From positions 1 through 35,805 of IMG/VR virus record IMGVR_UViG_3300000553_003130: a stretch of DNA of 35,805 nt, one strand, 5' to 3'. Each line of letters begins with the position of its first letter. Positions within the stretch are counted from its first letter, which is position 1. This document shows positions 30,326 to 35,805 of the stretch, one piece after another. This DNA comes from a virus. The notes beneath the pieces were generated by a model, which saw nothing but the letters and a program-made list of their open reading frames with translations, was not told the DNA's origin and did no database searches. The translations under genes and the position numbers were made by a program.

Positions 30326-32615
30326 CGAGTCACTGGTACCGCCCTGTGGTCCTGATGACGCCAAGATTATTGTCATTGGCGAAGGGCCTGGGGCTACCGA
30401 AGTCGATAAGGGGCAGCCGTTTGCAGGCCCTGCCGGCAAAGTACTTGACTACACACTCAGGCACGCCAATGTTGAACCCGCGTTCGTCTGGAAAACGAAT
30501 GTGGTGATGTGTCGACCGCCTGCCAATCGAGACCCCAGTCCCAACGAAATCTTGTGCTGTCGTGATCGCTTAGCCGCTGAACTGGAAGCACACCCCCGAG
30601 CCATAGTTCTGCCGCTTGGGAAAATGGCGACCTCCACGCTTGGCCTGGATTTCAAGAACCGCGGGCTTTGGCAAAAGTATCAGGGGCATGATCTCATTAC
30701 GTCATGGCATCCCGCCTACATATTGCGCCAGCCTGACGAGCTTAATGTTCTCATAAACGACATCCGTAAAGTAGCTCGGGGGCCCGAAGCAGCGATTAAA
30801 GCTCCCAAGATTATCATGCCGCGCAGTCTTGAGGAATTACAGGCTGCGCTCGTACGATTGGAAGCCGACAGTACCAACAACTGGGTCGCGTTTGATCTAG
30901 AGACAGACCAACTACGATGGTACGATACCAAGTCGGAACCCAAAGATTCCATACTGTGCTTGGCCTTGTGTTCACGGACTGACTACGCCGTGATTGTCAA
31001 CGACGAAATGCTGTATGACACCGCCGGAGTTCAAAACGAACTCCAAACGTTCTTCAATGCCATGAAAGCCATTGGGCACAATGCTAAGTTCGATGTTCTG
31101 CATCTCCGCAACATTGGCATTGAGGTCGCGCCTGCGTTTGACACAATGTTGGCCCACTACGTACTGGATGAAAATAGTAAACATGGGCTAAAAGAATTGG
31201 CGGCTAATTGGCTTGGGGTACCTGACTATGAAGAAGAGTTGGTCCAGAAGTACTTGAAGTCACGCAACGACCGCTACAGCAAAGTACCTCCAAACGAGCT
31301 GGCCCAATACGCCGGCTGGGACGTAGCAATAACACTGTCTCTTAAGGTTATTTTCACCGATCTGTTACTGCGCAACAAGCAGTACAACATGCCGTTCTAC
31401 GGCGTGCTTATGCCTGTGAGTCTAATGGCCACTGAGATGGAACGCGTCGGCATTATGGTCGATACCGAATACCTGGTTCGGGTGAGATCGGCCCTTAGCG
31501 GCATCAGCGAAGCAGCTGTCGACGAAATGAAAACGATTTCGGGAGAGCCCGACCTAAACATCGGTTACCCTGCCGCGCTAAGCAAAGTGATGTACGGCAA
31601 ACTGGGGTTCAAGAAGCCTGTAGGTAAAGGGATCTCGTCTGCGGCCACAAGCAAAGCAGCGTTGGTTGAATTGCCAGATGTACCGTTCACACGGGCCCTA
31701 CGTCGCTATCGGGCCGCCAATAAGATGCGATCGGCATACGTTGAAAATCTGTTGGAGAACCAGGACGAAAACGACAGGGTCCATTGTACAGTTTTGGTTC
31801 ATGGGACTGAGATCGGGCGAATCTCAATGCGCAATCCGGCACTGATGACGATCCCACGGGAAAAGGGCAATCCATACGGGGCCATGATTCGTGGGGCTTT
31901 CATCGCCAAGCCAGGGCATAAGCTGATTATCATTGACTACAGTCAAGCTGAACTGCGTGCAATGGCCGCTCTAAGCATGGAGCCGTTTCTAATCGATGTA
32001 TACGCGCATGATAGGGATTTGCATACAGAAGTAGCTAAAGCCATGTTTGGCGCTAATTACACTAAGGAACAGCGCGTACAATGCAAGATGTTTAACTTCG
32101 CTTACGCTTACGGCGGAACTGAATACAGCTTTGCAAGAGACGCGGGATTACCACTGAACGTGGCCCAAAAGTTTGTTGCCGACTACGACAAGAACATGCC
32201 GGTGTTGAAGGCCTGGAAACGGGCTCAAATGGAACAGTTGCGGGCTAAGGGCTACGTTCAAACTCCGTTCGGTCGGCGACGTCGCTTTCCGATTATCACT
32301 CAGGAGAATGAGGACGATGCACGTAAGGCATGCGTGCATATGCCTGTGGCTAGCACAGCTGCAGATCTAACATTATTGAGTTGCGTAGAGCTTAGCCAAG
32401 GGGGGTTTGAGGTTGTTCTTACTGTACACGACAGTATTATCATTGAGGCCCCCGATCATATGGCTAATGAAGTCGGAGAGATAGCGTTAGCAGTGATGGT
32501 AGGTATGGGGGAGAAGTACTTGCCGCAGGTAAAGTGGAAAGCGGACGTGGATATCGTTGATAGATGGGCCGAAGCGCCGGAGATCAAGTTCGATGAATCC
32601 GCACCGGAGCTCTGA
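30276..32615 (+). CDS. Family-4 uracil-DNA glycosylase domain fused to DNA polymerase I (family A)
   Basis: The protein has 779 residues. Residues 1-175 match family 4 UDG: Cys10-x2-Cys13 with Cys79 and Cys94/95 for an Fe-S cluster, GEGPGATEVDKGQPFAGPAG (35-54), and SWHPAYILR (143-151). Residues about 200-360 are a proofreading exonuclease (D207 and E209 in AFDLETD, D273 in AKFD, D349 in YAGWDVA). The polymerase has motif A IDYSQAELR (D554), motif B R600-x3-K604 to Y612-G613 and motif C TVHDS (D719). All catalytic acids look intact. Fusing uracil removal to synthesis may exclude uracil or sense a modified base. Confidence 0.9.
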   Translation: MNDKLPKAHCQNCTLRNESLVPPCGPDDAKIIVIGEGPGATEVDKGQPFAGPAGKVLDYTLRHANVEPAFVWKTNVVMCRPPANRDPSPNEILCCRDRLAAELEAHPRAIVLPLGKMATSTLGLDFKNRGLWQKYQGHDLITSWHPAYILRQPDELNVLINDIRKVARGPEAAIKAPKIIMPRSLEELQAALVRLEADSTNNWVAFDLETDQLRWYDTKSEPKDSILCLALCSRTDYAVIVNDEMLYDTAGVQNELQTFFNAMKAIGHNAKFDVLHLRNIGIEVAPAFDTMLAHYVLDENSKHGLKELAANWLGVPDYEEELVQKYLKSRNDRYSKVPPNELAQYAGWDVAITLSLKVIFTDLLLRNKQYNMPFYGVLMPVSLMATEMERVGIMVDTEYLVRVRSALSGISEAAVDEMKTISGEPDLNIGYPAALSKVMYGKLGFKKPVGKGISSAATSKAALVELPDVPFTRALRRYRAANKMRSAYVENLLENQDENDRVHCTVLVHGTEIGRISMRNPALMTIPREKGNPYGAMIRGAFIAKPGHKLIIIDYSQAELRAMAALSMEPFLIDVYAHDRDLHTEVAKAMFGANYTKEQRVQCKMFNFAYAYGGTEYSFARDAGLPLNVAQKFVADYDKNMPVLKAWKRAQMEQLRAKGYVQTPFGRRRRFPIITQENEDDARKACVHMPVASTAADLTLLSCVELSQGGFEVVLTVHDSIIIEAPDHMANEVGEIALAVMVGMGEKYLPQVKWKADVDIVDRWAEAPEIKFDESAPEL

Positions 32616-32868
32616 GCTGGTTGTAAAGTACGCGCGGGTTTATCGAAATAAGCGCGGCTACGTGATCTTACAGATGTGGTCACGTTACCGCGCTTACCTT
32701 CTAGAACTTGCGGCGCTTTACGGCGGCCATGTTTATCATCACAAGACCGGCGCCATCTGGGTTGTTTGTCGCCGTGACGAGCTAGAGTTCCTCATGGTGG
32801 TGTGCTCTCCGCTTGACCCCGATCGGCGTCTGACCCCCCTCTACGACGCAACAAAAAACCCCGAGTGA
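32593..32868 (+). CDS. Small basic protein after the polymerase
   Basis: This 91-residue protein is unrecognised. It overlaps the polymerase stop by 23 nt in another frame and ends just before a strong bidirectional terminator, so it closes the rightward operon. It is basic and rich in Tyr and Arg (YARVYRNKRGYVILQMWSRYRAYL), with possible beta strands (GGHVYHHKTGAIWVVC). The many basic residues suggest nucleic acid or protein binding. No known family was recognised. Confidence 0.55.
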   Translation: MNPHRSSELVVKYARVYRNKRGYVILQMWSRYRAYLLELAALYGGHVYHHKTGAIWVVCRRDELEFLMVVCSPLDPDRRLTPLYDATKNPE

Positions 32869-32884
32869 TCGGGGTTTTCTTTTT
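32853..32884. terminator. Bidirectional rho-independent terminator
   Basis: AAAACCCC pairs with GGGGTTTT (10 bp with the inner GA/TC), loop GTGA, with A-run and T-run on the two sides. It lies between convergent genes ending at 32868 (+) and 32887 (-) and can stop transcription in both directions. Confidence 0.9.
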
Positions 32885-32886
32885 GC

Positions 32887-33093
32887 CTACGCTTTGTCTT
32901 CGATACCCACAATCGCATCGTTGCTAAGTGGGAGCCGGCTGAAGTTGTCTTCGACGGCTACAAGTCGTGTAAACTCGAGTGAACCATGGCGTGCTGGAGG
33001 GTAGATCGTCTTGATCAGTGCGCCACAATAGTACATGTTGACGGGCTTAACGTTGTTCAATTCGATCGCTTCTTTTAGTGTTACGTATTTCAT
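32887..33093 (-). CDS. Small protein with leaderless start
   Basis: This 68-residue protein is unrecognised: MKYVTLKEAIELNNVKPVNM, then YCGALIKTIYPPARHGSLEF and an acidic tail. I chose the ATG at 33093 because TATAAT ends exactly 6 nt upstream. A longer frame to 33213 would include the promoter and part of the upstream terminator. It is a stand-alone unit bounded by a terminator-promoter element and the bidirectional terminator. Function is unknown; the sequence looks like a compact alpha/beta domain. Confidence 0.6.
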   Translation of the reverse strand: MKYVTLKEAIELNNVKPVNMYYCGALIKTIYPPARHGSLEFTRLVAVEDNFSRLPLSNDAIVGIEDKA

Positions 33094-33099
33094 GGCTTG

Positions 33100-33128
33100 A
33101 TTATACGCCGCCGCCGCGCAAAAAGCAA
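33100..33128 (-). promoter_or_regulatory. Leaderless promoter with consensus-like -35
   Basis: On the minus strand TTGCTT (33128-33123), a 17-bp spacer and GGCG-TATAAT (33105-33100), followed by CAAGCC and the ATG at 33093. The -35 lies in the T-run of the upstream terminator. Confidence 0.75.
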
Positions 33129-33155
33129 GCCCCCAATCTTTCCCAGACTGGGGGC
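33117..33155 (-). terminator. Terminator overlapping the next promoter
   Basis: On the minus strand GCCCCCAGTCT pairs with AGATTGGGGGC (one mismatch) around GGGAA, followed by TTGCTTTTT. It ends the 33168-33431 gene, and its tail forms the -35 of the next promoter. Confidence 0.75.
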
Positions 33156-33167
33156 CTGTTAATGTGA

Positions 33168-33431
33168 TTAGGCTGTGCGCGAATCGATGTCGACGGCTAC
33201 CGATACGCCCCATCCGAGCCCGAAGACTTGCGGCTGATTAGAGTCCTTCTTGAGAATAACGTTGGCTATGCCCTGTTGTTCGGGGTATGTGATGTCAAGA
33301 ATCTCCAAGGTTGCTTTAGCCTCTTCGGGCAGATCCATGAACTCTAGCCCCTTAATAATAAAGGGAGAAAGGCCGGTGCGGACGTAGCTACGAAAGTCGC
33401 GATACTGTTCCAAGGTCATTATTGTCTTCAT
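33168..33431 (-). CDS. Small protein of unknown function
   Basis: This 87-residue protein is unrecognised. GAGAGGTAAAAACAC precedes the ATG, and the ribosome binding site overlaps the stop of the 37-residue gene upstream, so the two form a small operon. The sequence has an N-terminal helix (MTLEQYRDFRSYVRTG), then ITYPEQQGIANVILKKD and VFGLGWGVSVAVDI, a likely beta-rich end. No motif identifies a function. Confidence 0.6.
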   Translation of the reverse strand: MKTIMTLEQYRDFRSYVRTGLSPFIIKGLEFMDLPEEAKATLEILDITYPEQQGIANVILKKDSNQPQVFGLGWGVSVAVDIDSRTA

Positions 33432-33437
33432 GTGTTT

Positions 33438-33551
33438 TTACCTCTCACTGATAACCATAAGAAAGATCAGGGTCATGATAATGCGCCGATAAGTCTTCGG
33501 CATCGTTGCCATGTACCGACGGATTGCTACGGCTTCTGCTGGTGTAAACAT
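33438..33551 (-). CDS. 37-residue leaderless peptide gene
   Basis: The ATG at 33551 follows 6 nt after TAAAAT, a variant of the promoter family. The peptide starts MFTPAEAVAIRRYMATMPKT and ends with a hydrophobic helix (RRIIMTLIFLMVISER) before TAA. The stop overlaps the ribosome binding site of the 87-residue protein. It may be a small membrane peptide or a leader that couples translation to the next gene. Confidence 0.5.
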   Translation of the reverse strand: MFTPAEAVAIRRYMATMPKTYRRIIMTLIFLMVISER

Positions 33552-33557
33552 GGTTTG

Positions 33558-33586
33558 ATTTTACGCCGGCTTGTCTTGATTGGCAA
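33558..33586 (-). promoter_or_regulatory. Leaderless promoter variant
   Basis: TTGCCA (33586-33581), a 17-bp spacer and GGCG-TAAAAT (33563-33558), then CAAACC and the ATG at 33551. It matches the family at all positions except TAAAAT in place of TATAAT. Confidence 0.6.
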
Positions 33587-33592
33587 GCCGGC
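33565..33592 (-). other. 9-bp hairpin embedded in a promoter
   Basis: GCCGGCTTG pairs with CAAGCCGGC around a 10-nt loop. It ends at the GGCG that begins the promoter of the 37-residue gene and overlaps its -35. No T-run follows, so termination of the upstream gene would be weak; a protein-binding or cruciform role is possible. Confidence 0.5.
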
Positions 33593-33602
33593 AATTTCGT
33601 TC

Positions 33603-34316
33603 CTAGTTCAGCGCCTTGTTGGCGGTCAACGATGCGCCGAATTGCACACCGGTGCTGAACGCGGTGGCTTCGGTCTTCAGATGACGTAGCTTAGAAGCGT
33701 GCAGGCCAACACTCTGCTTGACCCACAGTTCGGCTTCCTTCCGGGCATTGCCTACTACGACCAGGGCCATGCTGTTGGCTGTCTGTTCCTGCTGCTGTGC
33801 CTTGGCCACGATTGCGGCGTATCCCTTAGGGGCTCCGATCTTGAACGACTTGATCCAGGTCGCGCGAATGGCTTGAACCCCAGACTGCCGATAGAACGAC
33901 ACACCTGTGCGCGCCTTTTCGCTGGCGGCGTGCTGTTTGAAGCTTTCGACGGCCTGTAGCTGAATGGCGCGCTCGAACACCGTGAACAAGTGCACTGCCA
34001 CCGCTACATTGCTGGGCCGACCACTGAATAGGAACGAATCGTTTCCGGTGTGACGATACACATAGGTTCCGGTGGCGACAGACACTGCCATGGCCAACTC
34101 GCCCATCCACTGTTCCAGCGTACCCGGTTTGGCTTCGGCCGATTCGAGCGTTGCCTTTTCTCCGACGGGGCGGCATTCCTCTTCGGAGACCATGTACTTT
34201 GTCATTAGCGACGTTGCCTTGGCCATTGCGACTTCGGCTTCGCTAGTTGTAGCCCCTTCGTTAAAGGCTAGGGCTAGTAGTTTGGCGATCAATTCACGAG
34301 CTTCTTTTTTTTCCAT
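33603..34316 (-). CDS. DUF2786-domain protein
   Basis: The protein has 237 residues. The N-terminal 40 residues (ELIAKLLALAFNEGATTSEAEVAMAKATSLM) match DUF2786, and the rest (ELAMAVSVATGTYVYRHTGNDSFLFSGR to the C-terminus) resembles its usual partner domain. Function of the family is unknown, though phages carry it often. I chose the ATG at 34316: GAGGTAAGTGAA precedes it and TATAAT lies 18 nt upstream. The frame open to 34349 would include the promoter. No catalytic motif was found. Confidence 0.75.
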   Translation of the reverse strand: MEKKEARELIAKLLALAFNEGATTSEAEVAMAKATSLMTKYMVSEEECRPVGEKATLESAEAKPGTLEQWMGELAMAVSVATGTYVYRHTGNDSFLFSGRPSNVAVAVHLFTVFERAIQLQAVESFKQHAASEKARTGVSFYRQSGVQAIRATWIKSFKIGAPKGYAAIVAKAQQQEQTANSMALVVVGNARKEAELWVKQSVGLHASKLRHLKTEATAFSTGVQFGASLTANKALN

Positions 34317-34334
34317 TTCACTTACCTCGGTTTG

Positions 34335-34363
34335 ATTATACGCCCCCATAGGCTAGAAAGCAA
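34335..34363 (-). promoter_or_regulatory. Promoter with short leader
   Basis: On the minus strand TTGCTT (34363-34358), a 17-bp spacer and GGCG-TATAAT (34340-34335). The leader before the ATG at 34316 is about 12 nt and holds GAGGTAAG. AAATTGGGGGA precedes the -35. Confidence 0.75.
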
Positions 34364-34431
34364 TCCCCCAATTTCGCGCCTTCCCCTGAGCCTGATTGTC
34401 ATTCCCATGAACTTAGATTGGGGGGGTGCTT
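34362..34431. repeat. Inverted repeat between divergent promoters
   Basis: AATCCCCCAAT (from 34362) and ATTGGGGGGG (ending at 34426) are inverted copies flanking about 40 nt, and the outer flanks GAAAGC and GCTTTC also match. Each arm sits at the -35 of one of two divergent promoters. It may act as a shared regulatory site. Confidence 0.5.
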
Positions 34432-34453
34432 TCCAACAGATCTGGCGTATAAT
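34426..34453 (+). promoter_or_regulatory. Promoter with leader
   Basis: GTGCTT (34426-34431), a 16-bp spacer and GGCG-TATAAT (34448-34453). The leader before the ATG at 34496 is about 37 nt and holds GTGAGGTAA as ribosome binding site. AGATTGGGGGG precedes the -35. Confidence 0.7.
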
Positions 34454-34495
34454 CAAGCTGTAGGTAAGCAAGTCCAAGTTAGTGAGGTAAACCAA

Positions 34496-34849
34496 ATGTC
34501 AGATCAGAACGAAACAACCGCCAACAGCACGCTCAACATTCGCCAGGCCGCCATTGCCATGGGCACCAGCGAACAGTACGTCCGCCAGCTCCTCATCACG
34601 GGGAAGGTTCCCGGCGAAAAGAATGAGAAGGGTGTGTGGACCGTCAACGCTGAAGACGCCGCACAGCACAGCGTCGCTTCCAAGTCCAACGCCGCAGTCG
34701 CGTACATCGTGTACTTGACCCCCGAAGAGGTCACCCGTGTGCAGGCCGCATTGCCGATGGTTCGTCTGGAGAAGCGGTTCGACAGCACGAAAGCCAAGGC
34801 ATATCGGGCCCGCAAGAGCCAGAACGAAGAAGCCGCCGCCAGTGAGTAG
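34496..34849 (+). CDS. Winged-HTH-like DNA-binding protein, paralog of 18453-18917
   Basis: The protein has 117 residues. The HTH region (IRQAAIAMGTSEQYVRQLL followed by KNEKGVWTV) matches the protein at 18453-18917 across the whole recognition unit, including the identical SEQYVR. The middle (YIVYLTPEEVTRVQAALPMV) and basic tail (RFDSTKAKAYRARKSQ) correspond loosely to the other protein. It is a stand-alone unit with its own promoter and a strong terminator immediately downstream. It probably regulates the promoter family or competes with its paralog for sites, which is inference. Confidence 0.7.
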   Translation: MSDQNETTANSTLNIRQAAIAMGTSEQYVRQLLITGKVPGEKNEKGVWTVNAEDAAQHSVASKSNAAVAYIVYLTPEEVTRVQAALPMVRLEKRFDSTKAKAYRARKSQNEEAAASE

Positions 34850-34858
34850 GTAACAAAA

Positions 34859-34888
34859 GACCCCCGCTAATCACGGGGGTCTTTTTTT
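34859..34888 (+). terminator. Rho-independent terminator
   Basis: GACCCCCG pairs with CGGGGGTC around CTAATCA, followed by seven T. It closes the HTH gene. A promoter for the next gene begins 14 nt later. Confidence 0.9.
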
Positions 34889-34901
34889 GCATATTGCCGG
34901 C

Positions 34902-34930
34902 GTGCCATTGTGGCAGATCCGGCGTATAAT
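34902..34930 (+). promoter_or_regulatory. Leaderless promoter
   Basis: GTGCCA (34902-34907), a 17-bp spacer and GGCG-TATAAT (34925-34930), then CAAGCC and the ATG at 34937. The sequence from GGCG to the ATG is identical to that at 33093. Confidence 0.75.
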
Positions 34931-34936
34931 CAAGCC

Positions 34937-35131
34937 ATGGAATACATCATTGTTCGTATCAGCAAGTCGATCAAGTCGGCAACCGAGTTTTATTGCGGCG
35001 GTTTCGGATGGGATCCCAATAAGGCCTACGCCGTTCGCTTTGCGACCAAGAAACTGGCCGAGCAGCGTATTATTGACCGCGGCTTCAACGGCGGCAAGCA
35101 CGTCGAATACAAGGTACGCGGAGTTAAGTAA
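34937..35131 (+). CDS. Small protein with leaderless start
   Basis: This 64-residue basic protein is unrecognised. MEYIIVRISKSIKSATEFYC is followed by GGFGWDPNKAYAVRFATKKL and a helix-turn toward KHVEYKVRGVK. The compact alternation of strands and helices resembles a small ferredoxin-like or dsRNA-binding-type fold, but no family could be assigned. TATAAT lies 6 nt before the ATG, and a terminator follows directly, so it is an independent unit. Confidence 0.6.
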   Translation: MEYIIVRISKSIKSATEFYCGGFGWDPNKAYAVRFATKKLAEQRIIDRGFNGGKHVEYKVRGVK

Positions 35132-35139
35132 TAAGTAAG

Positions 35140-35174
35140 CCCCCTCCAATCGCCGGATTGGGGGGGTGTTTTTT
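35140..35174 (+). terminator. Rho-independent terminator fused to the next promoter
   Basis: CCCCCTCCAATC pairs with GATTGGGGGGG around GCCG, followed by TGTTTTTT. The GTGTTT formed by the stem end and T-run is the -35 of the promoter at 35166-35194. Confidence 0.85.
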
Positions 35175-35194
35175 GTTTTGAAGTAGCGTATAAT
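35166..35194 (+). promoter_or_regulatory. Leaderless promoter
   Basis: GTGTTT (35166-35171), a 17-bp spacer and AGCG-TATAAT (35189-35194), then CAAGCC and the ATG at 35201. It overlaps the terminator of the previous gene. Confidence 0.7.
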
Positions 35195-35200
35195 CAAGCC

Positions 35201-35611
35201 ATGGAAAAGTATCAGTGCACTCAAATGCGTAACCCGCTTAAGACCGTTGGTCCAAAGTGTTGGGCCTTAGTCGCCGTTCTTCCGTGCATTACTTTCGAAG
35301 ATCACGAGTCATTGACCTACTTGGTAGAACAGCATCACGAGTTATTGATCTACTTGGTAGAACAGCATGGACCTGAGTCCGAAGTCTTCACGATCGTAGG
35401 GACAATTGGGGGCGATTGGATATGGGTCATGAGCCAAAAACAATGGGACCAAGAAGTAGCCGATCGCACAGAATACGAGTATGACGAGAACATGCCGATG
35501 CCGGGGCAGTTGCCAATAGCAATGAGCAACTCACACGCCGAAGAGTTTGCCGACATGGCCAACGCTTACAACGTCCTAACATCGCTTTATTTTCTGGATA
35601 CAAGCCTGTAG
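35201..35611 (+). CDS. Acidic protein with an internal tandem duplication
   Basis: This 136-residue protein is unrecognised. Residues about 35-56 contain two 11-residue repeats (HESLTYLVEQH and HELLIYLVEQH), caused by a 33-nt tandem duplication. The C-terminal half has GTIGGDWIWVMSQKQWDQEV and an acidic Glu/Asp/Tyr patch. It starts leaderless and is followed by a terminator, like its neighbours. It may interact with a basic partner or DNA-binding protein. Confidence 0.6.
   Translation: MEKYQCTQMRNPLKTVGPKCWALVAVLPCITFEDHESLTYLVEQHHELLIYLVEQHGPESEVFTIVGTIGGDWIWVMSQKQWDQEVADRTEYEYDENMPMPGQLPIAMSNSHAEEFADMANAYNVLTSLYFLDTSL
35303..35368 (+). repeat. 33-bp tandem duplication
   Basis: Two adjacent 33-bp copies (35303-35335 and 35336-35368) differ at two positions, both C to T. 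The length keeps the reading frame, adding 11 codons. Confidence 0.9.
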
Positions 35612-35627
35612 TCTTAGCCCATTGATA

Positions 35628-35654
35628 AAGCCAGCTTGGAACGCTGGCTTTTTT
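35628..35654. terminator. Terminator between convergent genes
   Basis: AAGCCAGC pairs with GCTGGCTT around TTGGAAC, followed by TTTT. It ends the rightward gene at 35611. On the other strand the stem is followed by a weaker TTTATC, so it may also stop the leftward gene that ends at 35660. Confidence 0.8.
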
Positions 35655-35659
35655 GTTGT

Positions 35660-35805
35660 CTAGTGCACGTTGATTGTGTACTTCACGCCGTCGAATGCAA
35701 TCCAGCCCTCTTTCGCTGCCAGCAACAGTATCAGGTTACGGCTTTGCGCCAGTGTCAACAGTGTCGCGTCAGTGCCGTTCACCGTGGCTGCTAACGCGAC
35801 CGCTG
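35660..35805 (-). CDS. C-terminal end of a gene entering from the right edge
   Basis: The frame is open from the right edge to a TAG at 35662-35660, giving about 48 residues that end ILLLAAKEGWIAFDGVKYTINVH. The visible part has an Ala/Leu-rich helix followed by a short beta hairpin. The N-terminus is outside the window, so start and identity cannot be judged. Confidence 0.5.
   Translation of the reverse strand, partial: AVALAATVNGTDATLLTLAQSRNLILLLAAKEGWIAFDGVKYTINVH

Overview
This window is part of the genome of a tailed double-stranded DNA phage (Caudoviricetes) or a closely related prophage. The evidence is a contiguous head-morphogenesis block (small and large terminase, portal, prohead protease/scaffold, major capsid protein), a lysis cassette, a phage replication/recombination block, and very dense packing with 1-50 nt gene overlaps. 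No integrase, tRNA, rRNA, CRISPR array or insertion sequence was seen. The host cannot be named. Promoters are sigma70-like, and many place the predicted transcription start on the A of the start codon. Leaderless genes of this kind are common in Deinococcota and Actinobacteria, so such a host is possible but unproven.

Layout. (1) Positions 1-16286 form one leftward array. From its promoter side it holds a small protein, holin-like and coiled-coil membrane proteins, a C39-like cysteine peptidase, a ferritin with intact iron ligands, TerS, an HNH endonuclease, TerL, and a 1196-residue portal protein carrying two ADP-ribosyltransferase-like domains. It continues with gp10-like connector proteins, a GT2 glycosyltransferase, a small Gly-rich protein, a methyltransferase, a zinc metallopeptidase, a protease/scaffold, the major capsid protein, and two more glycosyltransferases. 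The last of these runs off the left edge. (2) Positions 16287-16625 are a divergent control region with a 14-bp palindrome and an (AT)17 tract. (3) Positions 16626-25646 run rightward: a triple-HTH regulator, small proteins, a winged-HTH-like protein, a RuvC-like nuclease, an SNF2-type helicase, a Cas4/RecB-like nuclease, a very acidic peptide, a Sak4-like ATPase, an ssDNA-binding-like protein and a primase-helicase. (4) Positions 25643-32868 are a DNA-modification operon: queC, a class II glutamine amidotransferase (Gat), queD, a DUF5664-like protein, queE, folE and a phage dpdA. It ends in a family-4 uracil-DNA-glycosylase domain fused to family A DNA polymerase. (5) Positions 32887-35805 hold small accessory genes on both strands, mostly as independent terminator-promoter-gene cassettes.

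How the parts may work together. FolE, QueD, QueE and QueC make preQ0 from GTP. DpdA would exchange it for guanine in phage DNA, and Gat may supply ammonia to turn it into 2'-deoxyarchaeosine, protecting the genome from restriction. In the head module a glycine-rich sequence (consensus near KGGxGSGxxxHxGRxGExGGSG) occurs six times in four proteins, counting two shorter variants. It directly precedes enzyme domains: two ADP-ribosyltransferases and one metallopeptidase. The portal fusion and a shared N-terminal motif between the metallopeptidase and the capsid protein suggest that enzymes are carried in the virion. This candidate cargo system is the most novel feature of the window. A second unusual layer is a family of near-identical promoters (GGCGTATAAT-N6-ATG), several fused to the terminator of the previous gene or hidden in the stop codon of the gene upstream.
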